64,000 nucleotides of DNA from NCBI RefSeq assembly GCF_902686445.1, contig NC_062232.1:69643440-69707439 (forward strand), read 5' to 3'. The notes beneath the pieces are model-generated. The model saw only the letters and a list, made by a program, of their open reading frames with translations, did not search any database and was not told where the DNA came from. How positions within the stretch are numbered: the first letter of the stretch is position 1; each line of letters starts with the position of its first letter. Positions 1 through 10,882 of the stretch are shown here, in pieces. Both the position numbers and the translations under genes were made by a program. The stretch is from Sciurus carolinensis. Its lineage: Eukaryota > Chordata > Mammalia > Rodentia > Sciuridae.

Positions 1-410
1 AGATCCCAGGTGCAGCTAATCCCACAAGCACACTGACACTGAACCTCTAGTTCCTGGCCAGTGTCCCCAGACAGAGGTGGCTGTGCCCCAAGATGGCAGT
101 GGCAGTAGACTAGCTGGCACCCTTGCTCCCCAGGTTCTGGCCAGCATCCGAAGATCAAGGTGGCCATGTGCAACCAAATCCACAGGTACTCTGGCAGTGT
201 ACCTGTGGGCAGTGGTGGCAGCAGTAAAGGTAGCAAGTCAACAGCAGCAGGCAGTGGGTCATCAACAGTGGCACCCAGAGAACTGTTGGAAGGAAGTAGC
301 ACTGGTGGCAGCACCACATGGAGAGAAGACATCCAGGCAATGGCAGCAGCATCTGCGGCAGCCGAGTTTTTGGCAGGAGTGCTACCTTTTTATTGGAACA
401 TCATAACTCA
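1..410. repeat. GC-rich repeat with CAAGATGG-like motifs, unclassified
   Basis: GC-rich island in AT-rich surroundings. Short related blocks recur, of the form gtgtCCC-aAGAtgGaGGtGGc (for example near 59-87, 83-112 and 140-165), each with a CAAGATGG-like core resembling a YY1 site. A related block lies at 9190-9575. Open frames of 109 and 86 codons cross it in overlapping frames, with low-complexity Ser/Gly/Gln-rich content and no recognisable domain, so I do not call a gene. It could be the 5' regulatory part of an old L1 or LTR lineage. It may extend left of the window. Confidence 0.4.
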
Positions 411-420
411 CTTTAGGTAA

Positions 421-1814
421 ATGATAATTACTAAAAAGTGCTTTGGATAGAAAACAGTAGGTTTTGTCAGAAAAGAATTTGGAGTCGTCCATTAAGTAGT
501 ATATATGTGCTCACATTGAGAAAACCTGAGAACAGCGGCCAATTGTGATGATGGGATGACCAAGATGCAAAGCAGATGCCAGTTTAGAAGAAGTTTTAAT
601 TTCTCAATGTTTTACATTTAAGGCCATATAATAACTAGATATATGTTTAGTGTGAGATTGTGGAAATAATCTAGTGATAAATACAACAGTTATTGACAGT
701 ATTAAAATGAAAAGATGTGAGGCCATCATTTTTGACTAAACTCCTTTGCTAGCTCCCAACAGATTGGAACAAATCTAAATGGAGTCCCTCACTCTAAGTG
801 CCACATAATCACAACTGAAAATTTAAGGAAGCAGATAGATCCTAAACAGTTTTTTTTCCCCTTAAGACAGAGGATCCCAATCTCCAATCTACCAGAGTCA
901 GCATAATAAAGAAGTTCTCTTTGCTTTACCATTTACAGAAAAAACAAGATGAAAAGTAACTAAGTATCCTAATGAAAACCAATCAGCTTTTGTTTTTTTT
1001 CTGTCTTGTATACTTGTTACCACCTTACCAAACTCACCCTTCTGCTGTTACCCAGTGGGGTCTCTCATTCTGTTTTGTAGAATGTAGGCTGTCTCAATTC
1101 ATAAAGCATGAATATAAAAATAAATTAGATCTATAATTAAATTTATTACAATTTGGTCTTTTCAAAATAGTCTATATATGAAAAGACTAGTTTGATTAAG
1201 TGTGTGTGCATGTGTGTGTGTGTGATATGTCTGTATAATTATCTAAGGGACTACAGCAAAGGGGTTTGGATATAATTACCATGTTTTGTTTTGAAGGGTA
1301 TGAAGGTGTGAATACCAAATAATGAGGAAGAGAAGGGGAAGAAAGTGGAGGGAAATTAGTGGTTTGAGCACAGAGTAGTCAACAGAATTATTCTGCTATC
1401 CTAGTAGAACACACAGTGTGAATCCTATGTAAGTCAACTTTTAGAATTGAGTGAGTGATTTCAGAGGGAACCTTAAGCTTAGAGGCATTAGACTTGGTCC
1501 CATAGTGGCTTAACATGTTAACACAATGGAATTATAATCACAAATGATAGAACTTAGTTTTATACGTATTAAAAATCAAGGTTTGGTCAGAGCAAGTAAA
1601 CTGTAATGTCTGGAAAACAAATCAAATCTGGTGCTTCCCATATTTATGACAGGACTTGACAGTATTATTAATCACTGGAGGACTGAGGGTATCTGGAGTT
1701 TGTATAAATGATAAGATTTTGCCATATTTGTTTTGGCTGGGGCTCCCAGTAGTTGGTTAGGAGACAAGTATGAAATCATCTACGACAGCAAGGTCTTTGG
1801 CTGAATCAATGTTA
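421..1814. other. No recognisable feature
   Basis: AT-rich sequence with no convincing gene or repeat. A short interrupted (TG)n tract lies at about 1200-1224. The right part (about 1600-1814) may be unrecognised U3/R/U5 of the ERV-L-like LTR next to it. Confidence 0.5.
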
Positions 1815-2035
1815 TCTGAGTCCCCCGTAACCACCTTCCTCCAGTCATCCCAAATCATCTACACTTACTACCCAGTAGTCCATTAAAATGATTAATCCAT
1901 CAAATAAATTAATTCACTGATGAGGTTATAGCTCTCATAATCCAAACTTTTCATGTCTGATCATCGATACATTGAGGACCAGATTGCCAACACTTGAGTT
2001 TTTTGGGGGGTCACTTAATATCCAAACCATGCACA
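1815..2035 (-). mobile_element. MLT2-like (ERV-L) 3' LTR fragment
   Basis: Read on the minus strand this starts TGTGCATGGTTTGG at 2035 and runs through blocks resembling MLT2-type LTRs: a stretch like CCCCCCAAAAAACTCAAGTG, then a dinucleotide-imperfect GAATTAAT/GATGGATTAAT segment, then ACTGGGTAGTAAGTGTA. The same blocks occur in the LTR at 8471-8894. A purine-rich tract (complement of 2036-2049, AAGGGAAGGATAGG) abuts the LTR start, as expected of a retroviral polypurine tract. The LTR fades out to the left of about 1815, so the 3' part is lost or too diverged to see. Confidence 0.6.
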
Positions 2036-2435
2036 CCTATCCTTCCCTTAATAGCGTGAAAAAACTTCAGGTGGTGTAAATTTAGGTTCAAAAGGATCCT
2101 ACAATAAATTGTCAGGTAAAAATCTGGCAAGGTAATCTATCACTAATAGGTACAAGGAGAATATCGTGCCTTCAAACTGGCCTCCAAACTTTATGAGATG
2201 GGGACAAGATTAAAATTCCATATTCATATTATGAGATATTATCAAAAAGGTCTCATATATACAGACTCCTTATCAACATGAAGAGGAGACATATCCCCCT
2301 TTAAATATAGAAAAATATAAGATTCCTTTAAAATTAATATTGGTTTAAATTGTCCAATGGTCTTGAATTAAGAGTAATAAGGACTTACAGAATAAAAGAA
2401 TTCTCATTTAAGGACCATTTAATTAAACTGATCAA

Positions 2436-3710
2436 CTAGTGGTGATATGCCAAGTGGAAATTCCAGTGAATAACTTGCTCCTGAGTCCATGGTTGTACAA
2501 TTGCAACCCTAACCAGAATCAATACTGTTGGGCGTTTATTTAGGCCAGTGATTGTGATTTTGATCTTGCTATGTCTAACTGGAATGAAGAGAAGGAGGTC
2601 AGTATAGATATCTACCAAAATTTGAACAAAATGCATAACTAGTGCTGAAGTCAGAAAAGGACCAGTACAATCTTCTTGTCATCAACTACAGGTAATATAT
2701 CCCAAGAGAATATTACCATATATTTTATGAGTAATCAATGCTAAGTTTGATTACAGAGTATATAAAATATCAATAACTATATATGTTGTGGGCTATTTTA
2801 GAAGAAGCTCTTTAACTTTGGCCCAGTCTATCAGATAAAGGATGCACCAATGGCCAGAAGTCTCATGATTCCAGACTGACAGTTGCAAATGACCCGAGGA
2901 AAATAAAAAACGAGGGAAAATTTGGGCTAGTTTTCAGCTTGATTATTGCAGAGAGGCTTAGGCACATTGGCCTTATTATCAGCAGAAACAGAAGACCCAT
3001 ATTTCAAGGGGTGTACTCACCAGTTGCTGTCAAATAGATTATCTTCATAGTTCTTTAAACTGGATAATGAAATTGTTGTTTTTCACTGGATTAAAAGGAA
3101 AACAAATAAAAACAAGACTATGGGCTATTTCATGAGAATCTGTAAACAAGGTAAATGGCTGAAAATCCTCTGTCCTGGGCATCCTGAGATGATTCTAGTA
3201 ATTGAGCAGAAATGTGGGTGCCAGCTAACATGAAAGTGGTGCCAGTGACCAGGAGCAGCCTAGTCATCCTTCCAAAAACTCTATCATACGTTAGTTTGTG
3301 CTGCCATCAATACAATACACCAACTCCATTTTCTGCTCAGAGAGTTGGTCCCAAAAGGCACCCTTCTTTGCAATGTGGTCATGCAACAAAGGCATAATCA
3401 TCATGTCTAAAGTCTCAGTGGGTAAGCAGTTGAGCACAAAAATGCCACATACTCCTATAATTTGAAAAGACCTTTGGTGCCAGGTCTAGCCTTATCCTGA
3501 AAGTATAATTTTCATTATATGAATGAAGTTTTTGTGACTGACCATATAATGCCCAGGAATTTAACAGAAGTCACTAACATTTGGATTTTATGTGGGAGAA
3601 TAGCCAAACCTTTGGCTTGGAGTCTGACCACTGTGGTATTTGGGTCTGCCTGGATAACTTTTAATTGTATCAGATTTTAAGAGAACACTGTCTATGTGAT
3701 GCCTGCAGCA
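2436..3710 (-). pseudogene. ERV-L-like pol relic (RT, RNase H, integrase)
   Basis: Retroviral pol decayed by many stops and frameshifts, read right to left. A degenerate RT active-site box (HIDS where YxDD is expected) is at 3679-3702 and a VKFLGIIWS block at 3540-3566. An RNase H motif CIDGS is at about 3300-3311 and a second RNase H acidic motif FTDS at about 3134-3146. An integrase-core-like stretch lies at 2436-2636, ending in HWNFHLAYHH. The order RT-RNase H-IN and the lack of env before the polypurine tract fit ERV-L (class III). The element is ancient and cannot be functional. Confidence 0.65.
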
Positions 3711-5765
3711 AGTCGAAGGGAAAGGAGCATATTATCGAAGAAATGGAAACAAAGGTTATAGGCCATGGCAGGGCTATTTAAACATCCCATGAGCAAGCAG
3801 TTAAAGGTATATTCAGTGTCTTCAAAGGAGAAAACAACTTACAAATGGAAAACTGCAGTAATGGAAACAGAACAAAACATTATTTAGGTCATTGTCAGCA
3901 AAATATTTTCCAAGAGCCCTTTCGATATTTACAGTAATCTCAACAATTTAGCCACAAATAAAGCTATAGATTTCCATTTTTTCCTTCAGTATATGACCCT
4001 GAAATAATGTTCATTTCAATTTGGGCAATTTTTGTTTGAGAAATGAAATAACAAGATGTTTACTCAAATCATTTTGTAAACTTACCTAGAACTTTGCAAG
4101 CAGTGATCCCTTGTAAGTTGAAAAGAGAGCTCTTATTTTAGAGGGATCCCTGGAAAGCACAGTTATTGAGCTCCTGTACCTTTTTAGAACCAAGTGGGAG
4201 TTGTGATGATTGCAATTGACCAACTAGGTACTGTAGGTACAAAGGTCTTTCAATTGTGACAGAGGTCCAGGGGACTTGTTGAATTCAAATGGGGGTGACT
4301 GAGGTTGTCATCATTGGCATAAATCAGGTTATGGGACTTGATCAAGGGGCAATGACATCAGAATTCTAAAGAACCCTTGGGGCCCTGGTTGGAAAAAACT
4401 GAGGAAGAAAATGAAAATCAGAATGACTTATAATTTCAGAGTGAGCTCTCCAAAATAAAATCTTTAGGCACTTCTAGATTCCTTTGTTGTCAGTAAAAAG
4501 GCATTCTAGGGATTTTAAGGTGGTAGAGAGTTAAGAAACTGAGGAGCCTGAGGAGCATTATATTCATTGCAAGAGCATTAAAAGTTATCATACTTGCTCC
4601 AAGTAGAATAAAATATTGGGAAATTGGGTAACTCTTCCATGATCTACTAACATCAGTATACTATCAATTGTTTCTCTAACTGCATGAGTAGAAGTTATTA
4701 AAAGGAGTAGGGCTACCCACTCATAAGTAGGGGTGTCTTATACAAAGAAGTCCTTTACCTAGACAATCAAAAGGAGCTTCTCATGGTGTGATAATAGTAT
4801 GTACTCCCTTGAGGTATTCTGCAAAATAATACACTCATTGTACCAAGACAATTTTATGTAGCAAAGTTTGAACTTCCTTCAAAGTTCCCCAAGAGGGGAA
4901 ACTTCCACTTCATAAAAACTCAGTGTTAGAGGGCAGAGAATCCTGAGGAAGTAACACACTGGAGGAAGCAGAATATTCTATTTCTGAATATGCTATCTTT
5001 TCATTGCTATTAGGTGTAAGTCTGCATGGTAGTTCTTCAAAATCATGGAATCTCTGAACAAATGAGAATTTTTTCAATCTCTAGACAAACCAGATAATAT
5101 ATCATTTCAATCACAATAAGCAATAGCTCTGACCCCATGTTACATAGTCATCAGCAAGGCTTTTTCTCCTTATCTTTTTGAACAAAGTCTCTTAATAAAC
5201 TCTGTTTTAATCTAGTAAAATAGAAGACTTCCTATTAATTTTCCCACTGATTGACTATTCACACCTGCATGCTAAGGGGAATTACCTTGGAGAACTTTGG
5301 TCTCTTAGGAATCTGCCTCTCTTCCAATCCACTCCACCCTCCATAATTTTCACTCAATAAAGATATTTTTGCTTTTTCTAAAAGAAGGCATTTGATTCTC
5401 CATACTGTTGAATATTATACTTTTAGTATGTTGATATACAGTGGTCCATGCATATAGACTGGGGCCATTACACTGAGTAATTGTTTCACTTTACCTATTG
5501 TTTTAGGGAACACGAGGAGAAAATATGCATTTCTTTAATCTCCTTTGAATTGACCATTGGGTCACAGATCTCCATGAGTATGATTCACTACATCCCCAAA
5601 GAGTTTATTGGTAACAGCAGTCAGGTACATAGCAGTAAATAAGATGAATGAAGTTACTGCTCCCTCTGAGTACAATTGCCAAGGAAGCTGGGGTATAGTT
5701 TCTCTACCATGGGAAAACCAAACAATAACTTCCTTCACAAGGGAAGATCTAGCATTCTGACCCAA
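3711..5765 (-). mobile_element. Probable upstream part of the ERV-L-like provirus (gag/pro/RT), badly decayed
   Basis: Continuation of the minus-strand provirus by position only. There are many stops in all frames. A 67-codon open stretch at 5562-5765 (minus) could be a gag remnant, but I do not recognise it. No 5' LTR was found to its right. The call rests on the adjacent pol relic rather than on motifs here. Confidence 0.3.
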
Positions 5766-7139
5766 AAAGGATAAGTAAACACTGATGCTTAAAAAAAAAA
5801 AAAATTGTAGAATAGGCCCCTACCAAGAGCAAACTATCAGGAAAAATAACAAAATACTCTAAGAAATATGAATATAAGATGTGTTTCAAGTAGCCTATCA
5901 GTCTGTAAGTCTGTATTACTGTAAGGTGGGACCAATCATGGGAAGCTGTCTAGATCCTGCAATTTCACCAGTTAACATAGTTCCTTTTGAATATTCCTCT
6001 TCCATGGATTTTGGCTAAGGAGAAACATGGCAACGTCTGTAGACACATATCCGAAGACAACATCAGCTAAAGTGCTAGCTGGCCAACAGGCAAGCTGTTG
6101 TTCTGACTAAACTGTTTACACAGTGGAAACCCCTGGAATTGGAATTGGTTAGATAAAAGCAGGGCTTATCAAAAGCTATTCAAGAATGAGTAGTCACAGT
6201 CATGCTGTCTTGATCACAAAACTAATTATTTTGTAAGATTTAAAAGTTCTTTAATGGCATAGCACAATACATTGACACTTTGATAGATGAAAGGTAGAAA
6301 TATCTTTCTTATAGCTCCAAAGTAGAGAATGCTGCCATGCCAGAACCACTCAGAAGTGGTTCTGTTACCTAGGTATAAGTTGACAGAAAACTGGAATTAT
6401 AGAAGGAAGTTTATGTATGGCAGATGAAATTGAACAATTTTGTAGGCTATAGGTCATAGAGGCCTTCCCTAATTTCCAGCATTTGGCTCCAGACAACAGG
6501 AGCCACTTAACATGATAAGTTGTTTATTAGTGGCCTTGAAGTGTGGGACTCCAATAAGACTGAGAGTCAGTCTAATAAGTCATGTGTTAGAGGTGGAGGC
6601 TTATCAAACTGCCCATGAAGGAGAATTAAAAACTTTTAATCATGACCTCAATACAAGATCAAGATTATACTTTTGAAATATTATATTAGATGTTAGGCTA
6701 TCAATAAGATACATTATATTCTAGAGCACAAAACCATATTTAACAAATTAAAATAAGTAGAATATACATAAGACAGGCTCTCATTGAACAGCTGAATTAT
6801 ACCAGAAATTAATAATAAAAAGTTGTATGATAAAATATTTTCAAATCAATGAAGACACATATGAATAACTTATAGATAAATGAGAATTTTCAAGAGGAAA
6901 AATACAATTTGAACTTACTGAAGTTGAAAATACAACATGCCAAAATTTGTTATGGAGCTAATATTGTGTTTTATAAAATATAAAGCCTAAAATTTATATC
7001 AGTGAAGTTGTTCATTTAAGAAAATCTTTAATATAGTTAAATGTCTACTCATGATAACTGGGAAAAAAATACACAAATAACAGGTATCTGAAATGAAAGA
7101 GGAAAGAGCAATATTAAACACTGGATATCTTGACATGTT
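5766..7139. other. No recognisable feature
   Basis: AT-rich sequence with a short A-run near 5790-5804. It might hold the rest of the ERV-L provirus, but I see no LTR end, primer-binding site or coding block. Confidence 0.4.
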
Positions 7140-8260
7140 TTTTAAATTTTAACTTTATTGTGGTCAGAACACTTAAAATGAGATCTATTTTCTTATATTT
7201 AAGCATATGGTACGTATTTTTTATTACAAGATCAATGTTTTACATATTTCTAGATTTGATTCATTTTGCATAATTGAGACTTTTCTCTGTAGATTAGCAA
7301 CTTCTCATTTCCCCTTCCCCTCAGGCTTTGATGATCACCATCCTATTCATAGATTATACAAGACTGATTATTGTATATGCCTCATATAAGTGAAGTCATC
7401 CAGAATTTGTCCTTTGTATTTGGTTTATTTCACATATGTAATTTCCTCCAGGTTCATCCATGTTGTGGCATGTTGTAATTTTTCCTTCTTTTTATGACTG
7501 AACAATATTCCATCACATGTGTACACTAGATTTTCTTCGTTCATTCATCCTTTAGTTGATATTTATTTTGTTTTTACAGTTTGGTTATTGTGCATAGTGC
7601 TGTAATGAACATTGGAGTGCTACTATTGCTTTGAAATTCTGATTTCATTTCTTACAGATAATCCACAAGTAGGGTTTCTGGAGCATATGGTAGTCCTATT
7701 TTGGCACTTTTTGAGCAATCTCCACAGTGTTTGTTATAGTGGCTACATCATTTTGCATTCCACCAAAAGCATACAGTGATTCCAATTTCTCCACATATTC
7801 ACACTTTTTTTAATAGTTATCTCAAGAGGTATGAAATTATATGACACTATGATTTTCATCTGCATTTATCTGATAACTAATAATGTTGAATATCTTTTCA
7901 TATACCTGATGGTCATTTTTTATGTCTTCTTTGTAGAATTGTCCATTTAAGTATTTAGCCCATTTTAAAATCAGATTATGTGGTTTATTAGTATTTATTT
8001 GTAATAGTTCCTTGTGAATATTGGAAATAAACTCCCTATTTGATATATGTTTTATAAATCTTTTCTGACATTATATACATTATCTTTTCATTCTACTGAT
8101 TGGTTCTTATGCTATGTAGAAAACCTATAGTTTAATGTAGTCCTAATATTCTATTTCTATTTCCATTACCTATGCTTTTAGCACTATGTTAATTATATTG
8201 TTGCCAAGACAAATGTAAAACAGGTTTTCCTCCATGTTTTCTTCTAGGAGTTTTAGAATT

Positions 8261-8436
8261 TAAAATCTTGTGTTTGGGGCTGTGGTTGTAGCTCTGTGCT
8301 AGAACACTTGCCTAGCATGTGTGAGGCACTGGGTTCTTTCCTCAGCATCACATAAAATATAAATAAATAAAATAAAGGTATAAAAAAGACAATAACCTAA
8401 AAAAATCTTAAAACAATAAAATAAAATTTCATGTTT
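8261..8436 (+). mobile_element. ID/STRID-type tRNA-derived SINE with decayed target-site duplication
   Basis: Body 8276-8421 starts GGGGCTGTGGTTGTAGCTC (A-box region), continues with CTTGCCTAGCATGTGTGAGG and a degenerate B box, and ends in an (ATAAA)n tail. Flanks taaaatcttgtgttt (8261-8275) and taaaatttcatgttt (8422-8436) match at 12 of 15 positions, consistent with an old insertion into the antisense L1M. Confidence 0.8.
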
Positions 8437-8470
8437 AAGTCTCACCCATCATGACATAATTGTTGTGCAT

Positions 8471-8894
8471 TGTTATGATTTCTATATGAGGTATCCCCAA
8501 AAAGCTCATGTGTTAGATAATACAAGAAAGTTCAGAAATGAAATGATTGGGTAATGAAAGCCTTAATCACTCCATTATTCCACCTGAATGACTTCACTGG
8601 GTAGTAACTGTATAAGGGAGGTTCTAACAGGGAGAAGTAGGTCACTGAGGGTTTTTATATTTTTTCCCTGTTGAGCAGAGCTCTCTCTGCTTCCCTGTTT
8701 GCTGTGTTCTGAATGTCTTTTTTCCTCCACACCTTTCCACCATGGTGTTCTTCCTCACCTCAGTCTCAGAGCAACAGAGTCAGCCCTCTATGTGCTGAAA
8801 CTCTCTGAAATGGCATGCTTCAAATAAATTTCTCCTCATCTAAATTGTTCTTATGAGGTCTTCTTGTCATAGCAGTGATAAAAAGGCTAAAACA
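8471..8894 (+). mobile_element. MLT2-like (ERV-L) solo LTR
   Basis: Starts TGTTATGATTTC and ends GCTAAAACA (TG...CA, 424 bp). It holds a CCCCAAAAAGCTCATGTG block near the start, a CTCTCTGCTTCCCTG block, a CACCTTTCCACCATGGTG block and an AATAAA at about 8823-8828 followed by TTTCTCCTC. Flanking 5-mers tgcat (8466-8470) and tgtat (8895-8899) differ at one base, consistent with the 5-bp duplication of this class. It sits inside the antisense L1M, so it is younger than that element. Confidence 0.7.
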
Positions 8895-9189
8895 TGTATA
8901 GTTTCAGATAAAGGTCTGATTTCATTCATTTGAAGGTGAATAGTCTGTTTTCCCACCATTATTTTTGAACAGAATATTCTTTCCCCATTTTGTGTTCCTG
9001 GCTTCCCTAGGGAGAATCAGTTTACTATGTGTGCTTAGATTGATTTCTGAGCTTTATACTCAACTATATTAATAGTATTTCTATTTTTTGCCAATACCCT
9101 ACTGTTTTGATTACTCTAGCTTGTAGTCTATTTGGAAACCATGAAGTATGAATCTCCAAAATCATTCAACTTGTAGGTATGTTGATGTT

Positions 9190-9575
9190 CGGCTTCCAGG
9201 CCCTGGCTGGTGTCACAAGATGGAGGCTGCCAGCAATGTCGGTAGTGGAGGTAACCCAAGATGTTGGTGGAGGTGTCCCAAGATAGAGGTGATCACTTTT
9301 AGAAATGGGACAGTGAGGATGGGCCATGGGCTGATGATGGGTGGCCACAGAGATGCAGTGCCATGGGAAGCAGTGCTGGAGCAGACAGTTGCCTCCAAGA
9401 CATGTCCTGTATCCTAAGGTGGATGCTACCATGTTGAGTTGGTTATGGTTGCAGCTGCGGTGTCCCAAGATGGAGGCAGCTGCCTTGGGAGATGAGGCAG
9501 CAGTGGCAGGTGGCTCAGTGATGGTGGGTGGCCATGTTGGTAGATGGGGAATTTGCTGCACAGTCTCTCCCACCC
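9190..9575. repeat. GC-rich repeat with CAAGATGG-like motifs (second copy)
   Basis: At least five copies of a block like GTGTCCCAAGATGGAGG (near 9211, 9247, 9276, 9408 and 9460), related to the block at 1-410. It lies between the antisense L1M (to 9165) and the sense L1M ORF2 relic (from 9577). Opposing open frames of 135 (minus) and 86-89 (plus) codons reflect the stop-poor GC-rich composition. It could be the promoter part of an old retroelement; I cannot name the family. Confidence 0.4.
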
Positions 9576-9576
9576 T

Positions 9577-10882
9577 CAGTTTTTATTCAACACACTGTTA
9601 GAAGTCCTTGTCAGAGCAATCAGACAAAAGAAAAAAAAAAAAAGACATACTACTTGGAAAACAAATGAAATTGTCACTGTTTGCAAATACTCTGATATTA
9701 TATACAGAAAACTTAAAGACTTCACCAAAAAAAGAAAACTATTAGAACTTATAAAAGAATACATCAAATAACAGCATACTAAATCAAAATACAAAATTCA
9801 GTATATTTGCAATATACCAATAGTAAATTATCAGAAATAGAATCAAAGAGATTGATTCTACCAAAACATGATACAGTACATAGGAATAAATTTAAACAGA
9901 GTTGAAATATCTATAAAATGAAAATTATAAAATATTTGTAAAATAAATTGAAGAGAACACAAAAATGGAAATATACCCCATGTATGCAGACTTAAAGAAC
10001 CAATATTGTTATGATGTCCATAATGCACTATGCAATATACAGATTCAGTATAATTCCTATCAGAATACCAATGGAATTATTTAAAGAGCCAATACAATTA
10101 ATCATAAAATATATATGGAAGCCCAAAAAACTCAAATACTCAATACTGTTTTGAACAAAAGAATAAAATAAGATGCATTTTACCACCTGACTTCAAAAAA
10201 TACTACAAAGTCACATAAATTTTAAAAATATGCTATTGGCATAAACACAGGCAAAAATGGAACAGAATACAGAGTTTGAAGATAATCCCATGCCTTTATA
10301 GCCAACTGATGTTTGATGAAGGTGCTAAGAACATGCATTGGAGGAAGGACAATCATTCCAATGAAATGATATTGTAAAAATTAGATATTGATAGGTAGAA
10401 GAATTTAAATAGACATTTAACCCTCAACAAATATACAAATCAACTCAAAATGGATAAAGAGCTTCAATGTTAGACCTGAAACTTTGAAATTGGTAGAAGA
10501 AAACATAAGGGAAATATTTCAGGACATTATAATATGAAAATGCTTTTGGGAGAAGATCCCAAATGCACAAGAAACAAAATAAAAAATGGATAAGTAAAAG
10601 CTAAAAAGCCTCTGCACAGCAAAGGAAACAATAGATAAGAAGGAGCATATAATATACAGAATGGGAGAAAATATTTATGAGTTATTTAACTAAGAAGTGG
10701 TTGATATATGGTATATGTAAGAAATTTCACAACTTAATAGCACAGAAACAATTAAAAATTTGTGATAAATCTAAATAATTATTCAAGAGAAGAAATACAA
10801 CAAAACATTCAACCTCACTAATCTTTGTGGAACACAAGAGAAAACCACAATGAGCTATCTATTATTAAAAATACCACAGATA
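9577..10882 (+). mobile_element. Old L1M relic, sense, left half (ORF2)
   Basis: Begins abruptly in the RT domain, where the frame reads NTLLEVLVRAIRQ (a conserved L1 ORF2 block). It continues through the ORF2 C-terminal half with many stops and stops at the insertion point of the younger L1. The matching right half is 17157-17945, so the original insertion was about 2.1 kb, 5'-truncated. Confidence 0.8.
10867..10882. repeat. Target-site duplication of the young L1, left copy
   Basis: AAAAATACCACAGATA, identical to 17141-17156. The A-rich start and 16-bp length are typical of L1 target-primed insertion. The right copy merges with the poly(A) tail, so the left edge is uncertain by a few bases. 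Confidence 0.9.

Larger units (their letters stand above)
7140..9165 (-). mobile_element. Old L1M relic, antisense (3'UTR and ORF2), interrupted twice
   Basis: Complement reads as L1 3'UTR (about 7140-7250) and then ORF2 C-terminal and RT-region sequence. The antisense block with a GGTTCATCCATGTTGTGGCA-like core is at about 7451-7470, and a TTTTGATTACTCTAGCTTGTAGT-like block is near 9104. A SINE (8276-8421) and an MLT2-like LTR (8471-8894) are inserted. Identity to younger L1 is low and no frame is open. It is separate from the sense L1M at 9577, because both contain the 3' end. Confidence 0.75.

Noticed and set aside
77..406. 109-codon plus-strand open frame
   Set aside because: Low-complexity composition, overlapping alternative frames, and it lies in a GC-rich repeat with a relative at 9190-9575.
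9166..9573. 135-codon minus-strand open frame
   Set aside because: Open because the CAAGATGG-type repeat is poor in stops on that strand; no domain, and plus-strand frames overlap it.
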